Notes: generated by a model not told the origin, from the letters alone. Numbered from the stretch's first letter, positions 54,075 to 64,000 are shown. The stretch is DNA of 64,000 nucleotides from Thalassotalea sp. PP2-459 (GCF_001913705.1 NZ_MKQD01000085.1:62001-126000), one strand, 5' to 3'. Program-made: numbers and translations.

Positions 54075-56177
54075 TTACTGACCAATTGAGCTGATAATTT
54101 TAATTTGCTTATCATCAGGTACTTCTTGGTAAGAAATTACTCTTAAACCTGGAATGGTGTATTTAACAAACTTAGCCAGTACCGTTCGTAACATACCTGA
54201 TGTCAGCAATATTGGCGTATCACCTGCCATTTCTTGTTGCTGAGCACCTTCTGTTAACGACACTTGTAACCTTTCGGCTAAGCCAGGTTCTATACCTGCA
54301 CCATCGTCTCCTGCCATTTGCATTGACTGGTGCAACATTTGTTCCAACTCTGGTGACAAAGTTATGACGGGGATCTCGTGTGCTGATCCGACAAGATCTT
54401 GAATAATAAATTTACGTAACGTAATACGCACCGCAGCGGTTAAAATATCGGTATCTTGACTCTTCGGACCATATTCAACCAGTGTTTGTACAATACTACG
54501 CATATCACGCACAGCAACGCCTTCATTCATTAGGTTTTGCAACACTTTAACAACCGCGCCAAGTGTTAATACTTCTGGAATTAAGCCTTCAACAAGTTTC
54601 GGATAACTTTTCCCAAGGATATCGAGTAAATTCTGAACTTCTTCATGACCTAAAAGCTGTGATGCATTGTTGGTCAACACTTGGCTAAGGTGCGTTGCAA
54701 GCACCGTAGCAGCATCAACAACGGTATAACCTAAAGATTGAGCTTGTTCCCGCTGAGCTTGTGTGATCCACACAGCATCTAAGCCGAATGCAGGATCTTT
54801 AGTATGCACTCCGTCAAGTTTGCCATAAACTTGACCTGGATTTATCGCTAAATCATGATCATGACGAATTTCTGCTTGGCCAACCGTCACTCCCATTAAC
54901 GATATTTGGTATGTATTAGGATCTAAGTCTAAATTATCACGAATATGTACTGCTGGGACTAAGAAGCCAAACTCTTGTGACAGCTTTTTCCTAACCCCTT
55001 TAATACGGTTAAGCAGTTCACCACCTTGGCTTTTATCAACTAGGGGGATCAAACGGTAACCAATTTCTAACCCCACAATATCAACGTGACTCACATCATC
55101 CCAATCTAAATCTTTCACTTCTTGCTGATGCTGAGCGGTCTCTACTTCTGCAATTTCTTTCGCTTTTGCATCATCAACTGCTTTGGCCTTTTTGATTTTA
55201 CTTGATAAAAAAGCACTGCCGGCAATTAACACCGCAAAGGTTAAAAAAGCAAAATGAGGCATACCAGGCACAATCCCCATAATAAACATGACAGAAGCTG
55301 CAATATACAGTGACTTTTGTTGCCCTAACTGTGTGCTCATTTGCGAGCCCATGTCTTGGCTAGTGTTTTGTCGTGTTACCACTATCGCAGTTGCTACTGA
55401 TAATAATAAGCCAGGAATTTGAGCAACTAAGCCATCACCAATGGTTAACAAGGTATACACTTCTACCGCGTTGTCAAAAGTAAGGTCATGCTGCACCATA
55501 CCAATCACTAAACCACCAATGATATTGATAAATAAAATAAGAATGCCGGCTATTGCGTCACCTTTTACAAACTTACTAGCACCGTCCATAGAACCATAAA
55601 AATCAGCTTCACTAGTCACTTCAGTGCGGCGCTCTCTCGCTTCGTCTGCATTAATAAAACCCGCATTTAAGTCGGCATCAATAGCCATTTGCTTTCCGGG
55701 CATGGCATCTAAAGTAAACCGAGCTGTTACCTCTGATATTCTGCCTGCACCTTTCGTGACTACGATAAAGTTAATGATGATTAAAATTAGAAACACCACT
55801 AAACCGACAGCATAGTTACCACCGATAACCACTGAACCAAATGCTTCAATCACCTTACCGGCGGCATCAGGGCCTTCATGACCTTCGAGTAAAACAACAC
55901 GAGTACTGGCAACGTTTAACGCTAATCGCAAAATTGTCGCGATCAGTAACACTGAAGGAAAGGAACCAAATTCAAGGGGTTTGAGGGTATAAACCGTAAT
56001 TAAAAGCACCACAAGTGCTAAGGCAATGTTGAACGAGAATAGTACATCGAGCAACATGGCAGGCATGGGTAATATCACCATACCGAGTATCGCTATTACA
56101 AGAAGCGGCGTGCCCGCTCCTGCAAAAACACTAAACTTTTTCTGTTTTAATTGATTGAAATGTGCTGCTAATTGCAT
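54075..56177 (-). CDS. flhA: flagellar export gate protein FlhA
   Basis: FlhA is the inner-membrane export gate of the flagellar type III apparatus. The 700-residue protein has eight hydrophobic helices in the first 330 residues, with the conserved FHIPEP-type loop region (TKGAGRISEVTARFTLDAMPGKQMAID). A large cytoplasmic C-terminal domain follows, which docks chaperone-substrate pairs. Length is typical (about 690-700). A 122-base gap separates it from flhB. Confidence 0.97.
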   Translation of the reverse strand: MQLAAHFNQLKQKKFSVFAGAGTPLLVIAILGMVILPMPAMLLDVLFSFNIALALVVLLITVYTLKPLEFGSFPSVLLIATILRLALNVASTRVVLLEGHEGPDAAGKVIEAFGSVVIGGNYAVGLVVFLILIIINFIVVTKGAGRISEVTARFTLDAMPGKQMAIDADLNAGFINADEARERRTEVTSEADFYGSMDGASKFVKGDAIAGILILFINIIGGLVIGMVQHDLTFDNAVEVYTLLTIGDGLVAQIPGLLLSVATAIVVTRQNTSQDMGSQMSTQLGQQKSLYIAASVMFIMGIVPGMPHFAFLTFAVLIAGSAFLSSKIKKAKAVDDAKAKEIAEVETAQHQQEVKDLDWDDVSHVDIVGLEIGYRLIPLVDKSQGGELLNRIKGVRKKLSQEFGFLVPAVHIRDNLDLDPNTYQISLMGVTVGQAEIRHDHDLAINPGQVYGKLDGVHTKDPAFGLDAVWITQAQREQAQSLGYTVVDAATVLATHLSQVLTNNASQLLGHEEVQNLLDILGKSYPKLVEGLIPEVLTLGAVVKVLQNLMNEGVAVRDMRSIVQTLVEYGPKSQDTDILTAAVRITLRKFIIQDLVGSAHEIPVITLSPELEQMLHQSMQMAGDDGAGIEPGLAERLQVSLTEGAQQQEMAGDTPILLTSGMLRTVLAKFVKYTIPGLRVISYQEVPDDKQIKIISSIGQ

Positions 56178-56299
56178 TTAATCATCACGATAGTTTTTTG
56201 ACGCATATCGGGAATTTGCAAATTTTAGACCAATTCACCAGAATTTATATAAGCAATTGACTATTTTGCGGAAACCAGAAAAATTCAGCCTTAGGCATA

Positions 56300-57430
56300 T
56301 TAATACTTGTAGTCATCAGGTATAGGTAAGTTTTTTGCTAATGGTACTGGTCGACTTGCTTTTCCCTTTTTAAATTCTGCAAGTTGATAAACAAAGGCAA
56401 GTACTTGAGCAACAGCTGCGTATAACTCTTCTGGTATTTCTTCATTAACATCTGCCGTATAATAGAGTGAGCGTGCAAGTGCAGGTGATGTTAAAATTTC
56501 CACGCCATGCTCTTTTGCTATCGTACGAATATGAATTGCCATTTCATCAATACCTTTGGCGATCACACGCGGAGCACCACCTGATTCAGTGTCATATTTT
56601 ATCGCTATTGAATAATGAGTGGGGTTAGTGATCACGACATCAGACTCAGGTACTTCCGCCATTTGTCTGCGTTGGGAGATTTCATACTGTGTTCTTCTAA
56701 TTCGACCTTTATTTTCCGGACTCCCTTCAGAATTTTTCAATTCATCTTTCACTTCTTGCTTGGTCATCTTAAGTTGGCGAATATGATCCCATTTTTGATA
56801 AGGCGCATCGACCGCAACAATAATAATGAGCGATAAACTTAACGCTAAAAACATCCACAGTAATAATTCAACCGCATGTGCAAAATTTAACGGAATTGCC
56901 TCAATACTGAGTGATAATATTTGATCAAATAAGGTAACAAGTAATAAATATGCACAGAAAAATACGACAAAAAATTTTAACAACGACTTAATGAGTTCAA
57001 CCCAAGCTTTAACACCAAACATGCGCTTAAAACCAGCAATCGGGGATAATTTACTCGCTTTGGGTGCCATTGCTTCAACCGAAAAATTTAAACCACCGAG
57101 AATGATATTACCGACGAACGCGGCAACCATGATGATAAAAAACATCCAACCTATCGGTACCGCTAGCGAGTAAAGCGCATCGCTAATGATATTGAACAGT
57201 TTATTGATATCCATCACTTCTTCACGGGTTAAATTAAATAACCGTTTCATAATTAAAGATAGACTGCTGACCAGTGAACTGCCTGTCATCATCAACGCAA
57301 TAGCACTACCCACTAACACGAACATAGTACCTAAATCTTTAGATCGAGCAATTTGACCTTTTTTTCTTGCCTCAGAGAGCTTTTTCCCTGTGGGTTCTTC
57401 TGTTTTTTCACCTGAATCAGACTCAGCCAT
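56300..57430 (-). CDS. flhB: flagellar export switch protein FlhB
   Basis: FlhB changes export specificity from rod/hook to filament proteins after self-cleavage. The 376-residue protein has four membrane helices (about 35-205) and the autocleavage motif NPTH at 269-272, within DVVITNPTHYSIAI. Length matches the family. The start lies four bases after the fliR stop, so both are in one operon (fliK to flhF). Confidence 0.97.
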   Translation of the reverse strand: MAESDSGEKTEEPTGKKLSEARKKGQIARSKDLGTMFVLVGSAIALMMTGSSLVSSLSLIMKRLFNLTREEVMDINKLFNIISDALYSLAVPIGWMFFIIMVAAFVGNIILGGLNFSVEAMAPKASKLSPIAGFKRMFGVKAWVELIKSLLKFFVVFFCAYLLLVTLFDQILSLSIEAIPLNFAHAVELLLWMFLALSLSLIIIVAVDAPYQKWDHIRQLKMTKQEVKDELKNSEGSPENKGRIRRTQYEISQRRQMAEVPESDVVITNPTHYSIAIKYDTESGGAPRVIAKGIDEMAIHIRTIAKEHGVEILTSPALARSLYYTADVNEEIPEELYAAVAQVLAFVYQLAEFKKGKASRPVPLAKNLPIPDDYKY

Positions 57431-57434
57431 GACA

Positions 57435-58214
57435 TTAACTCGCGCAGTCGATTAAATGACACGTTAAATCTAATGCTCGTTGCCATTGTAATTCAAAATG
57501 TAGCATAAAGTTTTCCATGGTCAGCCACATGATCAATAACCCAGAGCACATGGTGATTGGGAAACCTATAGCAAAAATATTTAACTGTGGTGCTGCTCGG
57601 GTCATGATGCCGAAAGAGAAGTTAATTAATAACATGGCGGTAAGTGGAGCCATCGCGAGTGATAGAGCGGTTGCAAACATCCATGCCCCCCATTCCACTA
57701 AGTCGCGAAACTTCGTTGATGAGAACTCTTCTAGCGGTATCGGCAGCGTTGAAAAACTTGCGGTGACAAACTGTAAATAGGCTAAGTGCCCATCCATCGC
57801 CCAAAAAAGTAAGGTAGATAAAATAAGAAAGAACTGACCAACTGCCGGCACATTCATACCACTAGCAGGATCAACTAGCGAAGCAAAACCAAGACCTGTT
57901 TGCATCGCAATTATTTGGCCAGCCATGGTAAAGGTGTTAACCACTAAATTTGTCACTAATCCCATCATTGCGCCGATGATGGTTTGTTGTGCTACCAATA
58001 GCACCATCTGAAAAGAGAATAATGATTCAATGCTAACCGGAGGTATAGCTGGCATGATGGCAAAAGTAATTGCTATAGAAAGAAAAAGTTTAACTTTCAT
58101 CGGAACTGCTCGTGCGCCCAATGCAATCATCGACATAATTAACGCTGAAACGCGGGAAAAGGGCAGAATAAAATCTGCCATATATTGGTTAATAACCGTT
58201 TCAGAGAATTCCAT
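57435..58214 (-). CDS. fliR: flagellar export protein FliR
   Basis: FliR is part of the FliPQR export gate core. The 259-residue protein has about six hydrophobic helices, with AMQTGLGFASLVDPASGMNVP in the middle, a conserved family segment. It lies between fliQ and flhB in the standard order, with 12 bases between it and fliQ. Confidence 0.96.
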   Translation of the reverse strand: MEFSETVINQYMADFILPFSRVSALIMSMIALGARAVPMKVKLFLSIAITFAIMPAIPPVSIESLFSFQMVLLVAQQTIIGAMMGLVTNLVVNTFTMAGQIIAMQTGLGFASLVDPASGMNVPAVGQFFLILSTLLFWAMDGHLAYLQFVTASFSTLPIPLEEFSSTKFRDLVEWGAWMFATALSLAMAPLTAMLLINFSFGIMTRAAPQLNIFAIGFPITMCSGLLIMWLTMENFMLHFELQWQRALDLTCHLIDCAS

Positions 58215-58226
58215 AGTAACTAACCG

Positions 58227-58496
58227 TTACGCGATCACAGACGGTATAGATGTCACTAACCTAATGGTGTAATCCATTAACTTTTGTACCAACCAATGAC
58301 CACCAACAATTAATGCCAGCAATGTCACAATTAGACGAGGCAAAAAGCTTAACGTTTGCTCATTGATAGAGGTTGCTGCTTGAAAAACCGCAACGATTAA
58401 GCCCACAATTAAACTTGGCACTATAACAGCACTAACAAGAACAATAACAAGAAACAAGGCGTCTCTTAGTATATCAACAAAGATTTCAGGACTCAT
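58227..58496 (-). CDS. fliQ: flagellar export protein FliQ
   Basis: FliQ is a small two-helix subunit of the FliPQR gate. The 89-residue protein starts [17 protein letters not shown] and holds QAATSINEQTLSFLPRL, the conserved core. It overlaps the fliP stop by one base (TAATG), pointing to coupled translation. Confidence 0.96.
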   Translation of the reverse strand: MSPEIFVDILRDALFLVIVLVSAVIVPSLIVGLIVAVFQAATSINEQTLSFLPRLIVTLLALIVGGHWLVQKLMDYTIRLVTSIPSVIA

Positions 58497-59287
58497 TACG
58501 GGACCCCCATACCATAGCTACTTGCGATTGTGCCAATCACTAAATTCCAACCATCAACGAGTACGAACAGCATAAGTTTAAAAGGCAATGAAACAATCAT
58601 TGGTGATAACATCATCATACCCATTGCCATTAAAATACTAGCTACTACTAGGTCAATGATCAAAAAAGGAATGAATAACATAAAGCCAATTTGAAAAGCT
58701 GTTTTCAACTCGCTAATGATGAATGAAGGAATAATCACCGTCATCGGCAAGTCTGTTGGCTTATCCACTTGAGTAATACCGGCCATTTGCGCAAGAGTAT
58801 CTAAATCTTTTATCCGTGTTTGTTCAAGCATAAAGGCACGAATAGGCACTTTAGCGCTATCTATCGCTTCAATTGAGGTTTTTTGTTCTGCAAGATAAGG
58901 CTGAATTGCCGTTTCATTTATTTGATTGTATACCGGTGTCATAATGAAAAGCGTCATAAACAGGGTTAAACCAATGATCACCTGATTCGACGGTGTTTGC
59001 TGCAAACCAAACGCTTGACGCAAAATGGCCATAACAACAACGATACGGGTAAACGACGTCATCATAATAACTGCAGCAGGAATAAAGCTTAATGCAGTCA
59101 TAAAAATCAGTATTTGCAAAGTAACTGAGTACTCTTGACTTCCGTCGGGATTCGTTGACAACTTAATCGCAGGTAAAGACAGATCTTGCTCTGCAAAAAC
59201 ATGACCACTCAACATCATTCCGAGACACAACACCAGCAGCCATAACAAGCGAAAATTTGTGTGCTTACCCGATGTTAACTTGCTCAT
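58496..59287 (-). CDS. fliP: flagellar export protein FliP
   Basis: FliP forms most of the export gate ring. The 263-residue protein has a signal-like first helix (cleaved in E. coli), then [38 protein letters not shown], and a C-terminal [10 protein letters not shown]. Length fits. It starts two bases after the fliO stop. Confidence 0.96.
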   Translation of the reverse strand: MSKLTSGKHTNFRLLWLLVLCLGMMLSGHVFAEQDLSLPAIKLSTNPDGSQEYSVTLQILIFMTALSFIPAAVIMMTSFTRIVVVMAILRQAFGLQQTPSNQVIIGLTLFMTLFIMTPVYNQINETAIQPYLAEQKTSIEAIDSAKVPIRAFMLEQTRIKDLDTLAQMAGITQVDKPTDLPMTVIIPSFIISELKTAFQIGFMLFIPFLIIDLVVASILMAMGMMMLSPMIVSLPFKLMLFVLVDGWNLVIGTIASSYGMGVP

Positions 59288-59288
59288 A

Positions 59289-59735
59289 CTATTCTCGATT
59301 ATTGTTGATTTTTTGATTGATAAACTTTGCTAAAGGGTTATTAATTGCCCCTGTGATTGGGCTATTTTCAGGAAGTGGCGTTTCCAAGGTTTTAATTAAT
59401 GTAACTTGTTGGTGACACACGCCTAACAATAGCTGCTCATCACCGACTTGTATCACCATTAACTTTTCTTTACTTCCTAAAGGTAAGCTGGCGATGACTT
59501 TCATACCAGAAGATACTTTATTGATCATAGTAAACTTTTTCAAGACAAACGCACTGACAACTATTAATGCGAGTACTAACAATAGTGCTAATATCATACT
59601 CGCAGCGTCCATATTTACGTTTGCATGTTTACCCACTTCAACGTTGTTTTCCTGTGCAAGGCTGATCACAGGAAAAAGTAAAACCAGCAAACTACCAATA
59701 TTGCGTAATGTAAAGTATCGTGATATTTTGTGCAT
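59289..59735 (-). CDS. fliO: flagellar protein FliO
   Basis: FliO helps assemble the FliP ring. The 148-residue protein has an N-terminal hydrophobic stretch, a second helix at about 45-65 ([21 protein letters not shown]), and a cytoplasmic part with [26 protein letters not shown], the conserved FliO core. Its start overlaps the fliN stop by one base. Confidence 0.92.
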   Translation of the reverse strand: MHKISRYFTLRNIGSLLVLLFPVISLAQENNVEVGKHANVNMDAASMILALLLVLALIVVSAFVLKKFTMINKVSSGMKVIASLPLGSKEKLMVIQVGDEQLLLGVCHQQVTLIKTLETPLPENSPITGAINNPLAKFINQKINNNRE

Positions 59736-60145
59736 TATTTAAGCTTTTTAATGCGTTCAACCTGACTGATCACATCAGTTAAACGAATACCGAATTTATC
59801 ATTCACAACTACCACTTCACCATGCGCAATCAGTGTACCATTGACCAACACATCTAACGCTTCACCGGCAACACGATCAAGCTCAACAACAGAACCCTGA
59901 TTAAGTTGTAATAAGTTACGAATACTAATTTGGCTTCGGCCTACTTCCATAGAGATTGTCACTGGAATATCTAGTATTGTATCGAGCTTACGCTTTTCTT
60001 CACCTGTGATCGGAGCATCTTCTTGTAGTTCATCGAATTCTACCGCTTCTGCATTTTCTTCATCGGTTTCAGCTTCAGCTTGTTCATCCATCGCCTCATC
60101 CCACATGCTCAGATCTTCGTTTTCGTTCTCGTTTTCATCACTCAT
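59735..60145 (-). CDS. fliN: flagellar motor switch protein FliN
   Basis: FliN is the C-ring subunit below FliM. The 136-residue protein has an acidic, Glu-rich N-terminal half and a SpoA/FliN C-terminal domain: ILDIPVTISMEVGRSQISIR, LNQGSVVELDRVAGEALDVLVNG and IRLTDVIS. Length and order (fliM-fliN-fliO) are standard. Confidence 0.96.
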   Translation of the reverse strand: MSDENENENEDLSMWDEAMDEQAEAETDEENAEAVEFDELQEDAPITGEEKRKLDTILDIPVTISMEVGRSQISIRNLLQLNQGSVVELDRVAGEALDVLVNGTLIAHGEVVVVNDKFGIRLTDVISQVERIKKLK

Positions 60146-60160
60146 ATTCAGCCTCTGTTC

Positions 60161-61228
60161 TTAATAATCTAAATCATCTTCAAGTAAGTGTAACTCTGCG
60201 TCACTGTCTAAACGTTTACCGCCTTTAGTTAAAATGGTTAATTCATTCTTCACAGACTCTGGACGCTTAATTTTCTCTTGAATTTGCAGTGCAATGTTTT
60301 CACGACGCTTGCCTAGTTTCGCTCTAAACGTTGGTAACTCTTCAATCAATACGGTTATATGTTCTGGCATTTCAATCGGGATAATATCGCCTGTCTCTAA
60401 TTCCATAATTCTTGATAAGGGAATATCAACCTCTAAGAACTTGGTTGATAAGGCAACCGGAACATCCATGATTTCATCACGTAACGCCTTTGACCAACGC
60501 ATATCAGTGTCTTCTTTGTCACTTTGCACACCAGCGTCTAACAATTCTCGAATAGGCTCTAACATCGAGTACGGCAAGGCAACATGAAAATCACCACCAC
60601 CGCCATCTAGTTCAATGTGAAATGAGCTAATAACCACCACTTCAGTAGGGCTAACAATATTCGCCATAGAAGGGTTTACTTCAGAATCTAGGTATTCAAA
60701 AGATACATCCATGACTGGCGACCACGCTTCTTTGTAATCTTCAAAGATAAGCTTGAGTAGCATTTGAATAATACGTCGCTCAGTTGGAGTAAATTCTCGG
60801 CCTTCAATTTTGGCATGGTAACGACCATCACCACCAAAAAAGTTATCCACTAAGATAAACACTAAACGGGCTTCCATGGTGATAAGTCCAGTACCTTTTA
60901 ACGGTCTAAAACGCACCATATTCAAGCTAGTAGGTACAAACAAGGTATGTACGTACTCACCAAACTTGATCATTTGAATTCCATTAATAGACACTTCTGC
61001 CGTGCGGCGCATCATATTGAATAGGCTTATCCGCATATGCCGAGCAAAACGCTCATTAACCATTTCGAGCGTTGGCATACGACCACGCACAATACGATCT
61101 TGCGACGAGAAGTCATAGTCGCTGGTGCCTTCTCGTTCAGGAACGTCTTCAGCAACCTCGTCTTCTTCAACGTCGTCTACGCCATGAAGTAGCGCATCGA
61201 TTTCGTCTTGTGAAAGTAAATCACTCAC
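60161..61228 (-). CDS. fliM: flagellar motor switch protein FliM
   Basis: FliM binds CheY-P and sets the direction of rotation. The 355-residue protein starts with the CheY-binding motif LSQDEIDALLHG (about 4-15). The middle CheC-like domain contains the GGDGR-type stretch (VDNFFGGDGRYH), and a C-terminal SpoA domain follows. The start is GTG at 61228. It lies between fliL and fliN. Confidence 0.96.
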   Translation of the reverse strand: MSDLLSQDEIDALLHGVDDVEEDEVAEDVPEREGTSDYDFSSQDRIVRGRMPTLEMVNERFARHMRISLFNMMRRTAEVSINGIQMIKFGEYVHTLFVPTSLNMVRFRPLKGTGLITMEARLVFILVDNFFGGDGRYHAKIEGREFTPTERRIIQMLLKLIFEDYKEAWSPVMDVSFEYLDSEVNPSMANIVSPTEVVVISSFHIELDGGGGDFHVALPYSMLEPIRELLDAGVQSDKEDTDMRWSKALRDEIMDVPVALSTKFLEVDIPLSRIMELETGDIIPIEMPEHITVLIEELPTFRAKLGKRRENIALQIQEKIKRPESVKNELTILTKGGKRLDSDAELHLLEDDLDY

Positions 61229-61254
61229 GGTGGTATCTCTTTAAAGTTGTGTCA

Positions 61255-61806
61255 TTATTGCATCACAAAGCCAGTAAATAATACTTGCTCTATTACTTTT
61301 TGCTCTTCTATGTCCATCATTATTTTATGTACTTCAGATAATGCCTGCTGCTTTAATGATGTTTTACCTGCACTAGTTGCAAGATCATCAGCATTTGATT
61401 GAGTAAATACTGCTAATAAAGTACTTTCAATCAACGGAATATGTTTTTTCGCGGCTTCCTCGTTATCAGAGCCCCGAACCAACAACTGCACTCTTATTTC
61501 TACAAAACGGTCACGGTTAGCACCAGGAATATTAAAACGAAAAGGTCTTGGCATCGGTACATATAATGCGGTACCTAAACTAGCACTTGCCGCAGGTTGA
61601 GCGCTACCTTCAGTGATCGCTTCTCCTTCGACGCCTGAATCTAATGCTGCATCTAGTTGCTCTTGTGTTGGGCCATCATCGCCCCCCATAAAGAAAAAAG
61701 CGGCGCCACCACCAACAGCCAGTATAACCACAGCTGCAATAATAATAATTAACTTCTTTTTTTTACCAGAACTATCAAGTTCTAATGCTTTTTCTTCTTC
61801 AGCCAT
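61255..61806 (-). CDS. fliL: flagellar basal body-associated protein FliL
   Basis: FliL is an inner-membrane protein next to the stator units. The 183-residue protein has a basic stretch KKKK before one membrane helix (about 18-42), then an acidic spacer and the FliL domain ending QVLFTGFVMQ. It is the first gene after fliK, with a 79-base gap. Confidence 0.94.
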   Translation of the reverse strand: MAEEEKALELDSSGKKKKLIIIIAAVVILAVGGGAAFFFMGGDDGPTQEQLDAALDSGVEGEAITEGSAQPAASASLGTALYVPMPRPFRFNIPGANRDRFVEIRVQLLVRGSDNEEAAKKHIPLIESTLLAVFTQSNADDLATSAGKTSLKQQALSEVHKIMMDIEEQKVIEQVLFTGFVMQ

Positions 61807-61885
61807 AAATAGCCCCTATTGATAAAACTTATATATATCAGCAACTATATCTTCGATTACAGAATGCGCAACTGCTTTTATACAA

Positions 61886-63823
61886 TTAAGCGTAGTAATC
61901 CACACCAGTTGACGAAGCTTTATACAAATTTACCTCTGGAGCCGCTAATTGTTCATGAGCAGAATTATTTTCCCCTTGATTTTCGCCCTGTGCTAGTTCA
62001 CCGCCAGCTTCGCCACCATCATTACTTTTTTGATCGCGCTGTTCAATATTTGCATCACCGACATCAACACCTGATTGTTCAAGCATTTCTTTTAATCTAC
62101 CCATGTGTTGCTCTAATGCATCTTTTGCTTGCGGGTTTTGTACAACAAAGTTAACGGCCGCTTGTTCATTTTGCATATTAATTTTAACTTGCATGCTACC
62201 CAGTTCTGGCGGATCTAACCGAATTTCGAGCTGTCGCAATTTTTGATTGATCATCACCATCACTTTCTCTTTAACCTCGATACTAAAATCTTTGCGATTT
62301 ATCGCAATGGTTTCTTGAGCGATGATCTGAGTTGAGCGTGTTGCTTGTACCGAAACACTCTCAGCAGTCGTCTTAGCATGTATCGCTTGCGCAGCTTGTT
62401 CTTGCTCTTGTGTTAACGCAGTAGTAGGTCTTGCTGGCTCTGAAAAAACGGTTTGACGCTCTGTTTTCAGGTCGACAATAGCCTGCTTCTCTGTATCAAC
62501 TGGCGTATTAACTTTCATGTCAAATGACTGCTTTTGAGCATTTTGCTCAGCGTTATTTTGTTGTTCACTATCGCCAGCTGATGAACTATTGGTTTTAGCA
62601 TCAACATTGACAACATTAGCTGTTGCTTGATTTATGATACGGGTGTTGTTTTCTTTGCTATCTGCTTTGTGAGTATTATCTATGTTTATTGGCGTTACTG
62701 AAAATGGTGTTTCTGCACGTTGCTTTTCAGCAATTGCAGCATCAACTTCATCAGCTTTATTAACATTCAACTCTGGATTAACAGAAGAGGTAGAAATTAC
62801 TGGTTCAACTGTTTTTTTAGTATCATTGCCTGCATTATCACTCACCGTTGCAAGTGATTTATCTGCAACTATTGTGTTTTCTGCGGCTTGCTTAATTTCT
62901 TGTTGAGTTAATTTCGAAGCCGATTTTTCAACATCATCAGCAGATGCCAGCTTATCATCAACACCAGTAATCGTCTTTATACTATTTTCCTGCTCAACAG
63001 AAGTAGCCGCCTTTACACGGTTTAATTGATCAGATGATGCCAAAGTCTGTAACACTTTTTCATTTCCACTCACTTTTTTCACGTCAGTGGTAATTTCTTT
63101 GTTTGATTCGCTACTTTCAGAAACGGTGATTGCTTGAGCCTCTTGGTTCTTATTAGATTGAGTTTTTGTATCTCGCCCCGCTAATATTGCTTGAATTTCA
63201 GTGGCAAGCTTTTGCTCTTTTTGTGACAACTCTACTTTTTCAACCGGCGCTTTTTCAGACTGTGCAATTTGTTGCTGAACATTAATTTGCTTAGCCATTT
63301 CCAACGCTGCTTGTCTTGATTGTTCATGTTTTTGACTATGTTCAGTAGAGGTGATTTCAGAAGCATTAATAAAGTCTAATAACTTGATCGCAATTTCAGC
63401 ACGAGTATTTTCAACAGGTGCATCGACATATTCAGTTGACTGCTTATCATGTGCTTTTGTACTCTGCTCTGACGTTACTTCTTCAGCTGTATTGTTGCTA
63501 CCTTCATCAACGGCATCAGCTTGAATATCTTCATTTTTTGCTTTTTCTTCTGTCGCTTGATTGCTAACATCTGTAGCATTCTCTGAGGGTTGTGAACGAG
63601 ATGCGGCATGTTTGTCAGTCGCAACTTGTGACTGTTGTTCACTTGCGTTTTCTTGCCGCTTTTTGCCGTTAGTGACGACGGACTTATCCGCCATGTAATC
63701 TGAAAAGTTACTGGATTTACTTCTGTCTGCACCCGTATTTTTTTGTGTATCGATGCTTGACAATATTCCTTTATTTTCAACACCTTGATTTACATCTACG
63801 GGTAGTACGTTTACTTGTCTCAT
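61886..63823 (-). CDS. fliK: flagellar hook-length control protein FliK
   Basis: FliK measures hook length and triggers the FlhB switch. The 645-residue protein has a long disordered N-terminal part rich in Gln, Ser, Glu and Thr (about 1-500), and the Flg_hook C-terminal domain with LDPPELGSMQVKINMQNEQ (about 530-620) and LKEMLEQSGVDVGDANI. It is rather longer than E. coli FliK (405). It is upstream of fliL in the standard operon order. Confidence 0.92.
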   Translation of the reverse strand: MRQVNVLPVDVNQGVENKGILSSIDTQKNTGADRSKSSNFSDYMADKSVVTNGKKRQENASEQQSQVATDKHAASRSQPSENATDVSNQATEEKAKNEDIQADAVDEGSNNTAEEVTSEQSTKAHDKQSTEYVDAPVENTRAEIAIKLLDFINASEITSTEHSQKHEQSRQAALEMAKQINVQQQIAQSEKAPVEKVELSQKEQKLATEIQAILAGRDTKTQSNKNQEAQAITVSESSESNKEITTDVKKVSGNEKVLQTLASSDQLNRVKAATSVEQENSIKTITGVDDKLASADDVEKSASKLTQQEIKQAAENTIVADKSLATVSDNAGNDTKKTVEPVISTSSVNPELNVNKADEVDAAIAEKQRAETPFSVTPINIDNTHKADSKENNTRIINQATANVVNVDAKTNSSSAGDSEQQNNAEQNAQKQSFDMKVNTPVDTEKQAIVDLKTERQTVFSEPARPTTALTQEQEQAAQAIHAKTTAESVSVQATRSTQIIAQETIAINRKDFSIEVKEKVMVMINQKLRQLEIRLDPPELGSMQVKINMQNEQAAVNFVVQNPQAKDALEQHMGRLKEMLEQSGVDVGDANIEQRDQKSNDGGEAGGELAQGENQGENNSAHEQLAAPEVNLYKASSTGVDYYA

Positions 63824-63905
63824 CGTAAAAAACCTTCACTGAACAATTAGATAATATTTTCTTGCTTTACGCATTAACGCATCATTAATAAATATTATGC
63901 AATTT

Positions 63906-64000
63906 CTATTCCATTAAATAGTTTCGCACTAATTTTAGGGTATAAATATCATTCTTCATGGGTTCAGGATTGTGGATTACGGCGTCGAAAATATTGTTGA
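63906..64000 (-). CDS. possible 3' end of the gene upstream of fliK
   Basis: On the minus strand a frame enters at the window edge and runs 30 codons (NNIFDAVIHNPEPMKNDIYT and on) to TAG at 63908-63906. Its codon choice looks like the neighbouring genes. fliJ would be expected here, but the tail does not resemble FliJ to me. The rest of the region 63824-63905 has no recognisable element. The chance of a spurious frame is real. Confidence 0.3.
   Translation of the reverse strand, partial: NNIFDAVIHNPEPMKNDIYTLKLVRNYLME

Noticed and set aside
63475-63783. 102-residue frame within fliK on the same strand
   Set aside because: It is a shadow frame in the low-complexity part of fliK; fliK itself has a clear C-terminal domain.

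Overview
The window is a low-GC chromosomal segment of a marine gammaproteobacterium of the order Alteromonadales, most like the Colwelliaceae (Colwellia/Thalassotalea type). This rests on gene order (cysD-cysN-SLC13 permease-cysC; a polar-flagellum/chemotaxis operon with flhF-flhG-fliA-cheYZAB-parC-parP-cheW-DUF2802), AT-rich codon use and protein character. No alignment was run. No rRNA, tRNA, CRISPR array, transposase or integrase is visible.

Layout. (1) 1-5.4 kb, minus strand: sulfate activation (cysD, cysN, SLC13/TrkA-C permease, cysC) with a DHH phosphoesterase cut by the window edge. (2) 5.6-15.3 kb: housekeeping genes, namely galU, a POT peptide transporter, fau, rpiA and serA, then ribH-nusB-thiL-pgpA-ugd and a small membrane protein preceded by a heptanucleotide repeat. 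galU and ugd make UDP-glucose and UDP-glucuronate, precursors for the next region. (3) 15.3-25.8 kb, minus strand: a Wzx/Wzy-type exopolysaccharide operon with a flippase, an asparagine-synthase-like amidotransferase, Wzz, a nitroreductase-like protein, a pyruvyltransferase, four glycosyltransferase genes or subunits, and a polymerase. (4) 26.1-27.8 kb: a secreted, acidic, S-layer-like protein with its own promoter region and a UUCG terminator. (5) 28.2-38.6 kb: an atypical type II secretion system (T2SS) in the order G-E-F-H-I-J-K / L-M-C-D, with a lipoprotein secretin and no prepilin peptidase. (6) 38.8-42.8 kb: the remaining polysaccharide genes, a WecA-like initiating transferase and a large six-SLBB Wza-like exporter. 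(7) 42.8-43.6 kb: mlaA. (8) 43.7-63.8 kb: chemotaxis and flagellar genes from DUF2802/cheW to fliK, all on the minus strand.

The most interesting block is 15.3-42.8 kb. A complete-looking T2SS and the gene for a probable S-layer protein sit inside a polysaccharide locus and split it in two. The simplest reading is a cell-surface assembly island in which the T2SS exports the S-layer-like protein while Wzx/Wzy/Wza build the polysaccharide it may sit on. The functional link is inferred from position. In the motility block, CheA carries three copies of a DEFExLLDELHG-type motif in its linker, next to the ParC/ParP polar-localisation genes.

Many genes overlap by 1-11 bases (TAATG, ATGA, GTGA junctions), and several starts are TTG or GTG, supported by Shine-Dalgarno sequences. 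Starts were moved from the longest frame where overlap, terminators, promoters or family length argued for it.
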